A stretch of DNA of 55,991 bases from Catellatospora sp. KI3 (GTDB lineage: Bacteria; Actinomycetota; Actinomycetes; Mycobacteriales; Micromonosporaceae), in NCBI RefSeq assembly GCF_029948125.1, contig NZ_JASAMB010000032.1, positions 1-55,991 on the forward strand, read 5' to 3'. A program made the position numbers and the translations under genes. Of the stretch, positions 40,364 to 48,868 are shown one piece after another. The notes under the pieces are model-generated. The model saw only the letters and a list, made by a program, of their open reading frames with translations. It searched no databases and was not told the DNA's origin. Position 1 is the stretch's first letter, and every line of letters starts with the position of its first letter.

Positions 40364-43215
40364 CGGTCTCCACTCCCTGCCGTCGACTCGCCCACCAGGG
40401 CCAGGAACGCGTCCTCCAGGCGCCGCCGCGGCGTCACCCGGTCGACCCCGACCCCGGCCTTGACCAGCGCCGAGACCGCCTCGGTACGGCTGACGCCGCC
40501 GAGGTCGACGACCAGCGTCCGCTCGCCGTCCACCGCGTACCCGGCGACGCCGTCGAGGCGGTCCAGGGTGCGGCTGGCCAGGTCGACGTCGGTGACGTCG
40601 AGCAGCGTGGTCGGGCTGTCCCCGACGATCTCCTCGACCCGCCCGGAGGCGACGACCTTGCCCTTGTTGACCACGACGGCGTGGGTGCAGGTCTGCTCGA
40701 CCTCGGCCAGCAGGTGGCTGGAGACGAGCACGGCCCGGCCGTCTTGGGCGTAGCGCTGCAGCACCCGGCGCATCTCGGCGATCTGCGGCGGGTCGAGCCC
40801 GTCCGTGGGCTCGTCGAGCACCAGCAGCTCCGGCAGGCCGAGCATGGCCTGGGCGACGGCCAGGCGCTGCTTCATCCCGTGGCTGTAGGTCTTGACCTTG
40901 CGGTTGATGGCGTCGCCGAGCCCGGCGATCTCCAGCGCCTCGGTGAAGCGGGCCAGCTCCCACGGGCGGCCGGTGGCGCGCCAGTACGCGTGCAGGTTCT
41001 GCTCGCCGGTGAGGTGGGGCAGGAAGCCCGGCCCCTCGACCAGCGCACCGATGCGCGACAGGACCGGGGCGCCCGGCGCCAGCCGGTGCCCGAAGATCAG
41101 CACGTCGCCCCGGGTGGCCTGGGTGAGGCCCATCAGCACCCGCAGGCTGGTGGTCTTGCCCGCGCCGTTGGGCCCGAGCAGGCCGACGACCTGGCCGCGC
41201 TCGACCGTGAAGTCGATGTGGTCGACCGCCACGAAGTCGCCGTACGTCTTGCGCAGGCCGCGCACCCGCAGCGGCGTGTCGGCGTGCTCGGCGACGACCG
41301 AGCGGTCGAGCCGCCGGGTGCGGCGGCGGGCGACTCCGATCGCCACGGTCAGCCCGACCGCGAGCAGTGCCACCAGCCCGATCAGCAGGTACAGCCAGAG
41401 CACGTCGGCGGTGGCGATCGGGGTGGCCCGCACCGTCGGCAGGGTGAGGTCGGTGCCGTCGCCCGTGCCGAGGCCGACGGTGTACACCATGGGCGCGACC
41501 GGGCCGAGGTACGACTGGTCGGCGGTGGCCACGGTGAGGCGCAGCCGGTGCCCGGCCTCGATCTCGCGCACGATCGCGGGCAGCACCACGCGTACCGGCT
41601 GGGCCTGGTCGATGCTGGTCGGCAGGCCGGTGAGGCGGACCGGGGCGATCAGGCCGTTGCTGAGCGTGGCCGACCCCTTCGGGTCGACGTCGTACAGCTT
41701 GACGAAGAGCACCGCCTCGCCGGTCGGCGACGCGGCCCGGATGTTGACCGTGGGCGCGCCGACGATGGTGGTGTCCTCGTCCAGCGGCGCCGACTCCCAG
41801 CGCGCGTGCTGGCCGGGCAGGTCGGTGACCGCGCCGCTCACGAAGCTCGCCAGCGCACCGGCGCTGGGCAGCGACGACAGCGCGGCCGGGGTGCCGTTGG
41901 GCGGGTTGGCGACGGTGCGCGGCGGGCCGGTCAGCCGGACGCGGGTCGTCCCCGCGCCGTCCACGCCCGGGTAGTCGGTGACCTGGTAGCCGGTGGCCAT
42001 GGTGCCCCGGTCGACGGCGTCCAGGCCGGTGATGCGCGAGAAGGTGAACGTGTCGGCCGGTGCCGCCCCGTTGCCCTTGAGGTAGTGGTCGAACCACTGC
42101 GCGGTCAGGTACTTCAGCCGGTCCTGGTCCGACTGCGGACCCTCGCCGCCGTCGTGGCCGCCGGTGAACCAGGCCACCCGGACGGGGGTGCCCTTGGCGG
42201 CGATGCCGCGCGCATTGGCGTCGGCCTCGGCCAGCGGGAACAGCGAGTCGGCCGCGCCCTGGACCAGCAGCGTGGGCGCCTTGATCCGGTCGAGCACCCC
42301 GGCCGGGCTACGGCTGGCCAGCAGCTCGCGCGAGGGCGCGTCGAGGCGGCCGGTGGTGGCGATGCGCAGGTACGTCTGGCAGACGTCCTCGGCCCAGCGG
42401 CCGCACTGCGGGTTGCCGGTCACGCGGTCGGCGGGGACGGCGGCCGCGCCGTCGGTGCCCTGGGCGCCGCCGAGGCTGATGCCGCCGCGGCCGCCGCCGG
42501 TGCCGGAGCCGAAGAAGACGCCCGCCCAGGCCTGCTTGAACACGCCGTCGTAGCGGATCGCGTCGTCGGCGGCGGCGTCGCCGGTGGCCGGGACGGCCGA
42601 CTGGGCGAACAGCGACCGGCCCAGGTCGTTCCAGGTGATCATGGGGACGATCGCGTCGACGCGGTGGTCGTACGCGGCGAGCAGCAGCGACAGCGCACCG
42701 CCGTACGAGCCGCCGAGCACGCCCGCGCGCGGGTCGCCGGCGCCGTCGAGCACGATGTCGGGGCGCTTGGCCAGGTGGTCCAGCAGCCGGCTGGCGTCGC
42801 GCACCTCGTAGTCGGGGGCGTCCAGGTGGATCTGCCCGGAGCTGGCGCCGAAGCCGCGCGCGGTCCAGGTGAGCACGGCGTAGCCGAGCCCCGCCAGGTC
42901 CTGGGCGTCGGCCGTGACGCTCTCCTTGGTGCCGCCGAACCCGTGCGCCAGCAGCAGCGCGGGCACCTTGTGCTGCGCCGAGGCGTCCTTGGGCAGGTAG
43001 AGCCGGGTGTCGAGGGTGACCGACTCGTCACCGGCCGGGCCGGAGCGGACCGAGACCCGCTCGTCCACCGTCCGGTACGCCGCCGGGGTGGGCAGCACCG
43101 CCCAGACCACCGCCGCCGCCAGCAGCAGCGCGGCGACGCCAAACCCGATCCACCGTCCCCGGCTCCACCGGTCGACCCCTGTCCGAGCCCACCACCGGGC
43201 CACGAGCGCGCGCAT
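40360..43215 (-). CDS. Fusion of S15-type alpha/beta hydrolase and ABC ATPase
   Basis: A 951-residue two-enzyme polypeptide. Residues 22-41 form a membrane segment. Residues ~50-600 are an X-Pro dipeptidyl-peptidase/CocE-like alpha/beta hydrolase: HGFGGT near 91, nucleophile Ser170 (GGSYGG), Asp323 (GAADS), His354 (GGHDGG) and a beta-rich C-terminal lobe (VNIRAASPTGEAVLFVKLYD). A second membrane segment (605-628) ends in RRRTRR. Residues ~648-951 are an ABC ATPase with Walker A GPNGAGKTT (681-689), the signature YSHGMKQRLA and Walker B LLVLDEPTDGLDP. The hydrolase should face outside, the ATPase inside. ATG 43215 follows TACTGT by seven bases. Confidence 0.92.
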   Translation of the reverse strand: MRALVARWWARTGVDRWSRGRWIGFGVAALLLAAAVVWAVLPTPAAYRTVDERVSVRSGPAGDESVTLDTRLYLPKDASAQHKVPALLLAHGFGGTKESVTADAQDLAGLGYAVLTWTARGFGASSGQIHLDAPDYEVRDASRLLDHLAKRPDIVLDGAGDPRAGVLGGSYGGALSLLLAAYDHRVDAIVPMITWNDLGRSLFAQSAVPATGDAAADDAIRYDGVFKQAWAGVFFGSGTGGGRGGISLGGAQGTDGAAAVPADRVTGNPQCGRWAEDVCQTYLRIATTGRLDAPSRELLASRSPAGVLDRIKAPTLLVQGAADSLFPLAEADANARGIAAKGTPVRVAWFTGGHDGGEGPQSDQDRLKYLTAQWFDHYLKGNGAAPADTFTFSRITGLDAVDRGTMATGYQVTDYPGVDGAGTTRVRLTGPPRTVANPPNGTPAALSSLPSAGALASFVSGAVTDLPGQHARWESAPLDEDTTIVGAPTVNIRAASPTGEAVLFVKLYDVDPKGSATLSNGLIAPVRLTGLPTSIDQAQPVRVVLPAIVREIEAGHRLRLTVATADQSYLGPVAPMVYTVGLGTGDGTDLTLPTVRATPIATADVLWLYLLIGLVALLAVGLTVAIGVARRRTRRLDRSVVAEHADTPLRVRGLRKTYGDFVAVDHIDFTVERGQVVGLLGPNGAGKTTSLRVLMGLTQATRGDVLIFGHRLAPGAPVLSRIGALVEGPGFLPHLTGEQNLHAYWRATGRPWELARFTEALEIAGLGDAINRKVKTYSHGMKQRLAVAQAMLGLPELLVLDEPTDGLDPPQIAEMRRVLQRYAQDGRAVLVSSHLLAEVEQTCTHAVVVNKGKVVASGRVEEIVGDSPTTLLDVTDVDLASRTLDRLDGVAGYAVDGERTLVVDLGGVSRTEAVSALVKAGVGVDRVTPRRRLEDAFLALVGESTAGSGDR

Positions 43216-43330
43216 GACCGCCACAGTACGACCACGCACCCCCGTACCCATCGGGGAGAACCCGGACGGTAGCTGAGAGTTCTTTCAGCGACCTTCCGGC
43301 TCGCTTACACGTACCGTGCCCGGCGGCCGG

Positions 43331-43741
43331 TCAGCGCAGGGTGCGGGGGCGGATGCGGGAGCCGCGCAGGCGGCGCAGGCGGCCGACCAGCACCGGGTCG
43401 TGCGCCAGCGCCGCCGGATTGTCCAGCAGTGCGTTGAGCACCTGGTAGTAGCGGGTGGAGGAGATCTCGAACCGGTCCCGGATCGCCTGCTCCTTGGCGC
43501 CCGCGTGGCGCCACCACTGCTTCTCGAAGTCCAGGATGAGCCGCTCGCGCTCGGTCAGCCCCGCCTCGGGCTCGGCCTCGACCGCCGCGCCCGCGGCGGG
43601 CCGGTCGGAGTCGACCTCGTCGTCCAGCTCGGTCGGTGGCGCGACGTCGTGCGGGGCGGGTTCGCGCTGGGGCGTGGGGATGAGCGGGAGCTCCTCCAGG
43701 GCCGCGCCGTCGGTACGCAGGCGCTGCCTGATCTGCTCCAT
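43331..43741 (-). CDS. DUF3263 protein
   Basis: A 136-residue protein. The C-terminal ~70 residues (LTERERLILDFEKQWWRHAG, AKEQAIRDRFEISSTRYYQV) are the actinobacterial DUF3263 domain, a small helical fold that looks like a helix-turn-helix; the N-terminal half is acidic and Pro-rich and probably disordered. A DNA-binding role is a reasonable guess. ATG 43741 has the Shine-Dalgarno GGGAGGGG. Confidence 0.88.
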   Translation of the reverse strand: MEQIRQRLRTDGAALEELPLIPTPQREPAPHDVAPPTELDDEVDSDRPAAGAAVEAEPEAGLTERERLILDFEKQWWRHAGAKEQAIRDRFEISSTRYYQVLNALLDNPAALAHDPVLVGRLRRLRGSRIRPRTLR

Positions 43742-43830
43742 TTTGTCCCCTCCCGCGAGCCGCGCCCAACGAGTCTAGGTGCCCCGCCTAGATCAGCGAA
43801 AGACCTGTTCGTGGCGTTGTCGCACACACG

Positions 43831-43888
43831 GAAGCCGGGCGGCACCGGAACTCCAGACAGGTGCTGGATACCCGGGCCGCCCGGCTTC
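43831..43888 (-). terminator. Long-loop hairpin after ABC permease
   Basis: A perfect 13-bp stem GAAGCCGGGCGGC/GCCGCCCGGCTTC with a 32-base loop, 33 bases beyond the stop of the permease at 43922. It could end the ABC operon before the DUF3263 gene. Confidence 0.6.
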
Positions 43889-43921
43889 ATACGTACCGCG
43901 GAAGTGAGCAATGTCGCTCGG

Positions 43922-44920
43922 TCAGGCGACGTCGCGCCGCCGGATCTGCCAGAAGGCCAGCACCGCCAGCAGCACCGTCACGCCTAGCATGATCGAACCC
44001 GTGCCCTGCCAGGTCAGCGTCTTGACCACTTCCTCGCAGCCGTTCGGGTTCGCGCAGTTCGCGAACTCGTTGCCCACCACGAACGACTTCTGCATCCAGG
44101 CCAGCAGGTGCATGGGCAGCAGATACATCCCGAAGTACGGCACCTGCAGCATCGTCAGCACGATGGTCAGGCCGACCTGCCCGACGATCACCACGGCCAG
44201 CGCCACGCCGAGCGCGACGCCGGTGTGCCGCCCGATCGAGGCGAGCAGGAACCCGACGATGCCCATGGCCAGGATCAGACCCAGGCCGCGCAGTCCGGTG
44301 AGGCCGAACGACTGCCAGGTGCCCGCGGTCATCCCGTCGGTGTCGCCGCGCAGCCGCGCGATCAGCCAGAGCGCACCGGTCCAGAGCCCGAACGTGACCA
44401 CCCCGATGCCGGTCAGCCAGCCGGCCAGCACGGCGAGCTTGGTGCCGAGCACCCGCATCCGGCGAGGTTGCCAGGTCAGCAGGCTCATCATCGCGCCGGT
44501 GCTCCACTCGGCACCGACGAACGAGGCGCCGATCACGAACGCGATGACCGCGATGATGGCGGCCCAGACCATGGTCAGCGGTTCGAAGTTGGCCTTGAAC
44601 CCGAACGTCGCCGGCATGTACCACTCGGCCCGGATGTCGCTGCGCTGCGGCTTCAGGTCGTAGGTGCACATCTCCGCCTCGGGTGTGCCCTCCTTGACCG
44701 TGCCGCAGACCTGGTGCCGCTGCTCCCAGTACATGACCTGCTGCTGGTACTCCTGGTCGGCCTGCGCCTCCGCCGCCGCGATCGTCGCCGCGTCGACCTT
44801 CTGATTGCTGAAGAAGACCGCGGTCGCGATGATCGCCAGCAGCGCCACCGCGATGACCAGCAGCCACTTGATCAGGCGGCGCTTGAGGAAGCGGCGCCGC
44901 TCCGCGCGGACGAGACTCAT
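43922..44920 (-). CDS. ABC transporter permease (ABC-2 type)
   Basis: A 332-residue membrane protein. After a basic N-terminus (RAERRRFLKRRLIKW) come one segment, a ~90-residue outside loop with two cysteine-bearing stretches (HQVCGTVKEGTPEAEMCTYD) that may form a disulfide, then five more segments; ANCANPNGCEE in a late loop holds two more cysteines. FVGAEWSTGAMMSLLTWQPRR is the coupling region. It overlaps the stop of the ATPase gene by four bases. Confidence 0.9.
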   Translation of the reverse strand: MSLVRAERRRFLKRRLIKWLLVIAVALLAIIATAVFFSNQKVDAATIAAAEAQADQEYQQQVMYWEQRHQVCGTVKEGTPEAEMCTYDLKPQRSDIRAEWYMPATFGFKANFEPLTMVWAAIIAVIAFVIGASFVGAEWSTGAMMSLLTWQPRRMRVLGTKLAVLAGWLTGIGVVTFGLWTGALWLIARLRGDTDGMTAGTWQSFGLTGLRGLGLILAMGIVGFLLASIGRHTGVALGVALAVVIVGQVGLTIVLTMLQVPYFGMYLLPMHLLAWMQKSFVVGNEFANCANPNGCEEVVKTLTWQGTGSIMLGVTVLLAVLAFWQIRRRDVA

Positions 44921-45900
44921 GCCGCCACCCCGTTCTGCTCCGGCTTCACGCTGTTGTCGACCTGGCGGGCCTGGCCGGGCACCGGCGCGGTGCCGGTGAG
45001 CTCCAGGAAGACGTCCTCGAGGTCGGCCGAGAGCGGCGTGAGCTCGCTGACGTAGAGCTGGCGCTCGGCCAGCACCCGCGACACCAGCGCGGGCTTGTCC
45101 ACGTTCGACAGCAGCAGGTGGTCGGGGTGGGTCTGCACGCTGACGCCCGCGCCGCTGAGCACCGCGGCGGCCGACGCCAGGTCGGTGACGTCCTCCAGGC
45201 GCACCCGCACCTGGTTGGTCGAGTGGGCCTGCAGCACCTCGGAGACCGGGCCGTAGGCGACCCGGCGGCCCAGCGAGATGATGGTGACGCTGTCGCAGAT
45301 CAGCTGGATCTCGCCCAGGATGTGGCTGGACAGCATGACGGTCATGCCGCCCGCCGACAGCGCGGCCATCATGTCGCGCATCTCGCGGATGCCGCCCGGG
45401 TCCAGGCCGTTGGCCGGCTCGTCCAGGATCAGCAGCTTGGGCTGCTTGAGCAGGGCGGAGGCGACAGCCAGGCGCTGCTTCATACCGAGGGAGTAGGTCT
45501 TGACCCGCTCCTTGGCGCGGTCGCGCAGGCCGACCAGCTCCAGCGCCCAGTCGACCCGGGCCTGCGGCAGGTTGCCCGCGTCGGCCAGCAGCGACAGGGT
45601 GTCGTTCGCGCTGAAGTGCGGGAAGAACTGAGGGCTCTCCACGATCGCGCCGACCTGGCCGATGACCTGCGGCAGCGCCTTCGGCACGGAGTGGCCGAGC
45701 AGGCGCATGTCGCCGCTGTCGGGCCGGATCAGGCCGAGCAGGGTGCGCAGCGTGGTCGTCTTGCCGGAGCCGTTCGGGCCGAGGAAGCCGTGCACCTGGC
45801 CGGCCTCCACGTACATCTCGAAGCCGTCCAGCGCCCGCCTTGGGCCACCCCGGGCTCGGTACGTCTTGCGCAAGCCTTGGATCTCCAAGACAGCGGTCAC
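44917..45900 (-). CDS. ABC transporter ATP-binding protein
   Basis: A 327-residue ATPase of the DrrA/CcmA-like exporter group. Walker A is GFLGPNGSGKTTTLRTL, the signature is YSLGMKQRLAVASAL, Walker B is LLILDEPANGLDPGG, and SSHILGEIQLI supplies the H-loop. The C-terminal ~100 residues form the accessory domain usual for the family. GTG 45900 is preceded by a strong CTAGGAGG. With the following permease it makes a second complete exporter, next to but distinct from the fusion transporter. Confidence 0.94.
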   Translation of the reverse strand: MTAVLEIQGLRKTYRARGGPRRALDGFEMYVEAGQVHGFLGPNGSGKTTTLRTLLGLIRPDSGDMRLLGHSVPKALPQVIGQVGAIVESPQFFPHFSANDTLSLLADAGNLPQARVDWALELVGLRDRAKERVKTYSLGMKQRLAVASALLKQPKLLILDEPANGLDPGGIREMRDMMAALSAGGMTVMLSSHILGEIQLICDSVTIISLGRRVAYGPVSEVLQAHSTNQVRVRLEDVTDLASAAAVLSGAGVSVQTHPDHLLLSNVDKPALVSRVLAERQLYVSELTPLSADLEDVFLELTGTAPVPGQARQVDNSVKPEQNGVAA

Positions 45901-45980
45901 GGGGACCTCCTAGATGTCGTCAGTGACCACCGCACCCTACGGGGTATGCAGTCTCCTCACCGCACCCGTGCACAGAATCT

Positions 45981-46766
45981 TCACGCCACGACCACCTGCA
46001 GCCCGGCCTCGCGGAACGAGGCGACCACGGCCGGGTCGGCGTTCGAGTCGGTGATCAGCGTCTCGATGCGCTCCACCGGGCAGATCCGGGCGAAGGCGTG
46101 GCTGCCCAGCTTGGACGAGTCGGCGATGATCGCCACCCGCTTGGCCCGCGCCACCATCAGCGAGTTCATCGCGGCCTCGCCCTCGTGGTGAGCGGCCGCG
46201 CCCAGCGCCACGTCGATCGCGTCGACGCCGAGCAGCACCAGATCCAGCGTCACCTCGCGCAGGATGCCGCCGCCCAGCGGCCCGACCAGCTCGAACGACT
46301 GCGGCCGGACCACGCCGCCGGTGACCACGATCTTCATCCGAGAGCGGACCAGCAGCTCGTTGGCGATGTTGAGCGCGTTGGTGACGACGGTCAGCTGAGC
46401 GCCGTCGGAGACCGAGTTGAGCTCGGGGCGTACGGCCAGGGCGCGGGCGACCTCGGTGGTGGTGGTGCCGCCGTTGAGCCCGACCACCATGCCCGGGTTG
46501 ACCAGCGCCGCCGCGGCCGCGCCGATGCGCTGCTTCTCGGCGGAGTGCTTGGCCGTCTTGTAGCGCAGCGGCAGGTCGTACGAGACGCCGCTGGCCACCG
46601 CGCCGCCCCGGGTACGGGTGATCATCTGCTGCTGGGCGAGCTGGTCGAAGTCACGGCGGATGGTGGCCTGCGAGACGTCGAGCCGCTCGGCGGCGTCCTC
46701 GACACTGATCCGCCCGGAGTCGGTGAGCAGTTCCAGCAGCGCGTTCCAGCGGGCGTACCGGTCCAC
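45981..46766 (-). CDS. DeoR-family transcriptional regulator
   Basis: A 261-residue regulator: N-terminal winged helix (ALLELLTDSGRISVEDAAER, LDVSQATIRRDFDQLAQQQ) with the DeoR signature, and a C-terminal DeoRC sugar-phosphate-sensing domain (GLNGGTTTTEVARAL, LDLVLLGVDAIDV, EGEAAMNSLMVARAKRVAII ADSSK). It resembles AgaR/GlpR-type repressors that respond to phosphorylated sugars. It is divergent from an amino-sugar operon and probably controls it. GTG 46766 has CGGAGG four bases upstream. Confidence 0.93.
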   Translation of the reverse strand: MDRYARWNALLELLTDSGRISVEDAAERLDVSQATIRRDFDQLAQQQMITRTRGGAVASGVSYDLPLRYKTAKHSAEKQRIGAAAAALVNPGMVVGLNGGTTTTEVARALAVRPELNSVSDGAQLTVVTNALNIANELLVRSRMKIVVTGGVVRPQSFELVGPLGGGILREVTLDLVLLGVDAIDVALGAAAHHEGEAAMNSLMVARAKRVAIIADSSKLGSHAFARICPVERIETLITDSNADPAVVASFREAGLQVVVA

Positions 46767-46778
46767 CGAGCCTCCGTA

Positions 46779-46916
46779 TGCGCGATAGTGAGCAGATGCG
46801 TGCACACTAGTGCGCGAAACCGGCCCATGCAACGCGATGTGCTGCGCGTATGTGATGCTCAGGTTGCCATCCCGGCACCGGTCGCGCAGAATAGCGCGCG
46901 AAAACCCTGACTTTCG
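46779..46916. promoter_or_regulatory. Candidate DeoR operators in divergent control region
   Basis: The 186-base region between the regulator and SIS genes holds three related direct repeats, TGCGCGATAG (46779), TGCGCGAAAC (46811) and GCGCGAAAAC (46896), and a palindrome CGAAAACCCTGACTTTCG at 46899-46916. CGAAA/TTTCG half-sites are common in DeoR-family operators. No binding is proven. Confidence 0.45.
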
Positions 46917-46952
46917 AACTGATCTGCGCAGCAGAGCGCGTTGGGAGTGCCG

Positions 46953-47864
46953 ATGTCGTACGTCGCCGAGGAGATAGTCAGCCAACCCGACCTGTGGCTG
47001 CGCGCGGCAGACGCGGCGGCCGACGCGGCAGCGGCCCTGCCCCGACCGGGCGAGCGCGTCGCCGTGGTGGGCTGCGGCACGTCCTGGTTCATGGCGATGG
47101 CGTACGCGAACCTCCGCGAGGCCGCCGGCCAGGGCGAGACCGACGCCTTCGCGGGCTCCGAGTTCCCGGTAACCCGCTTGCCCGGGAACCAGGGGCAGAG
47201 TCCCATGAACCGGCCGTACGACCGGATCGTCGCGATCACCCGCTCCGGCACCACCACCGAGGTCCTCGACATCCTCAAGACCGCCGGCGCCCGCAGCACC
47301 GTGCTGGTCGGCGACGTGGACACCCCGGCCGTCACGCTGGCCCGCGACGTGGTCGCGCTGCCCTGGGCCGACGAGCGCTCGGTCGTGCAGACCCGCTTCG
47401 CCACCAGCGCGCTCGCGCTGCTGCGCGCCTCGCTCGGCGAGGACCTGACCGCGGCCGCCGCCGACGCCCGGCGCGCGCTGGAGCTGCCGCTGCCGCTGGA
47501 CCCGGCCGCGATCGAGCAGGTCACCTTCGTGGGCCGGGGCTGGACCAACGGCCTGGCCCAGGAGGCCGCGCTCAAGTGCCGCGAGGCGGCGACGTTCTGG
47601 ACCGAGGCGTACCCGGCGATGGACTTCCGGCACGGCCCCATCTCGATCAGCGCCACCGGGCGCGCGGTGTGGGCGTTCGGCGAGGTCCCGGCCGGGCTGC
47701 GGGGCGACGTCGAGGCGACCGGCGCGACCTTCGTACACGCGCCGGCGCTGGACCCGATGGCGCACCTGGTCACCGCGCAGCGCTTCGCCGTCGCGCTGGC
47801 CGAGCACAAGGGCCTGGACCCCGACGCGCCCCGGCACCTCACCCGCTCGGTGATCCTGCCGTGA
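46953..47864 (+). CDS. SIS-domain sugar isomerase/deaminase (AgaS-like)
   Basis: A 303-residue protein with two SIS folds: AVVGCGTSWFMAMAYANL and AITRSGTTTEVLDILK in the first, FVGRGWTNGLAQEAALKCRE and DFRHGPISI in the second. This resembles the isomerase half of GlmS and AgaS-type galactosamine-6-phosphate deaminase/isomerases, without the glutaminase domain. In this operon it likely deaminates and isomerises an amino-sugar phosphate after NagA. ATG 46953 has GGGAG six bases upstream. It overlaps the ROK gene by four bases. Confidence 0.9.
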   Translation: MSYVAEEIVSQPDLWLRAADAAADAAAALPRPGERVAVVGCGTSWFMAMAYANLREAAGQGETDAFAGSEFPVTRLPGNQGQSPMNRPYDRIVAITRSGTTTEVLDILKTAGARSTVLVGDVDTPAVTLARDVVALPWADERSVVQTRFATSALALLRASLGEDLTAAAADARRALELPLPLDPAAIEQVTFVGRGWTNGLAQEAALKCREAATFWTEAYPAMDFRHGPISISATGRAVWAFGEVPAGLRGDVEATGATFVHAPALDPMAHLVTAQRFAVALAEHKGLDPDAPRHLTRSVILP

Positions 47865-48868
47865 CCGCGCCCGGCCGTACCAGGAAGAAGGCCGCCACGG
47901 GCGGCACCGACGTCGTCGTCTCCATCGACGTCGGCGGCACCGGCATCAAGTGCGCCCTGGTCGACACCGGGCACCGGGTGCGCCACACCGAGCGGCACGC
48001 CACCGGCGCCGAGCGCGGCCCGCAGGCCGTGCTGCAGACCATCCTGGACATCGCCGCCGGACTCGCCGCCACCGCCGGCGCGCGGGGCTGGCGCCCGATC
48101 GCCGCGGGCGTCGTCGTCCCCGGCATCGTCGACGAGCAGGCGGGCGTGGCCCGCTGGTCGTCCAACATCGGCTTCCGGGACGTGCCGCTGCGCGCCGCGG
48201 TGGTCGAGCGCACCGGCCTGCCCACGGCCGTGGGCCACGACGTGCGCGCCGGGGGTATGGCCGAAGCCCGCCTCGGCGCCGGACGCGGGCGCCGCCACGT
48301 GCTCGTGCTGCCCATCGGCACCGGCATCGCCGCCGCCCACGTCGTCGACGGCACCGTCCTGTCCGGCGCGCACGGCGCCGCCGGGGAGATCGGCCACATC
48401 GTGGTCCGGCCGCAGGGCCCGGCCTGCCCGTGCGGCCTGCGCGGCTGCCTGGAGGCGGTCGCCTCGGCTCGGGCCGTGCAACTGCGCTACACCGAGCTGG
48501 CCGGCAGTGCCGCGACCGCCGCCGAGGTCGCCGCCCGCCTCGGCGCCGACCCCCACGCCGACCAGGTGTGGGCCGAGACCGTCGACGCGCTGGCCGACGG
48601 CCTGCTCACCGGCCAGGCCCTGTTCGACCCGGAGCTGGTCATCATCGGCGGCGGACTGGCCGAGTCGGGCGAGGCCCTGCTCGCGCCGCTGCGTCAGGCC
48701 CTGGCCGCGAAGGTCACCTTCCACCGGCTGCCCGAGATCGTGCGCGCGCAGCTCGGCGACGAGGCCGGCAGCCTCGGCGCCGCCCTGATGGCCCTGGACC
48801 TGGTCGGCAGCGGCGAGCACAGCGTGGACCCCGACGCCGTCGACGAGCGAATCGAGGAGAAGGCGTGA
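47861..48868 (+). CDS. ROK-family sugar kinase
   Basis: A 335-residue ROK protein. The ATP-binding motif is VSIDVGGTGIKCALVDTG; the zinc site is CPCGLRGCLE (C-x-C-G-x2-G-C-x-E) preceded by GEIGHIVV; LFDPELVIIGGGLAESGE is the C-terminal signature. No helix-turn-helix is present, so it is a kinase and not a regulator. Its place between SIS and NagA suggests that it phosphorylates an N-acetylated hexosamine or a ketose phosphate. GTG overlaps the SIS stop. Confidence 0.92.
   Translation: MTAPGRTRKKAATGGTDVVVSIDVGGTGIKCALVDTGHRVRHTERHATGAERGPQAVLQTILDIAAGLAATAGARGWRPIAAGVVVPGIVDEQAGVARWSSNIGFRDVPLRAAVVERTGLPTAVGHDVRAGGMAEARLGAGRGRRHVLVLPIGTGIAAAHVVDGTVLSGAHGAAGEIGHIVVRPQGPACPCGLRGCLEAVASARAVQLRYTELAGSAATAAEVAARLGADPHADQVWAETVDALADGLLTGQALFDPELVIIGGGLAESGEALLAPLRQALAAKVTFHRLPEIVRAQLGDEAGSLGAALMALDLVGSGEHSVDPDAVDERIEEKA

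Noticed and set aside
40681..43272. 863-codon plus-strand open frame opposite the hydrolase-ABC fusion gene
   Set aside because: It is a shadow: Gly/Arg/Val/His-rich with no recognisable motif, while the minus frame shows two intact enzyme domains.
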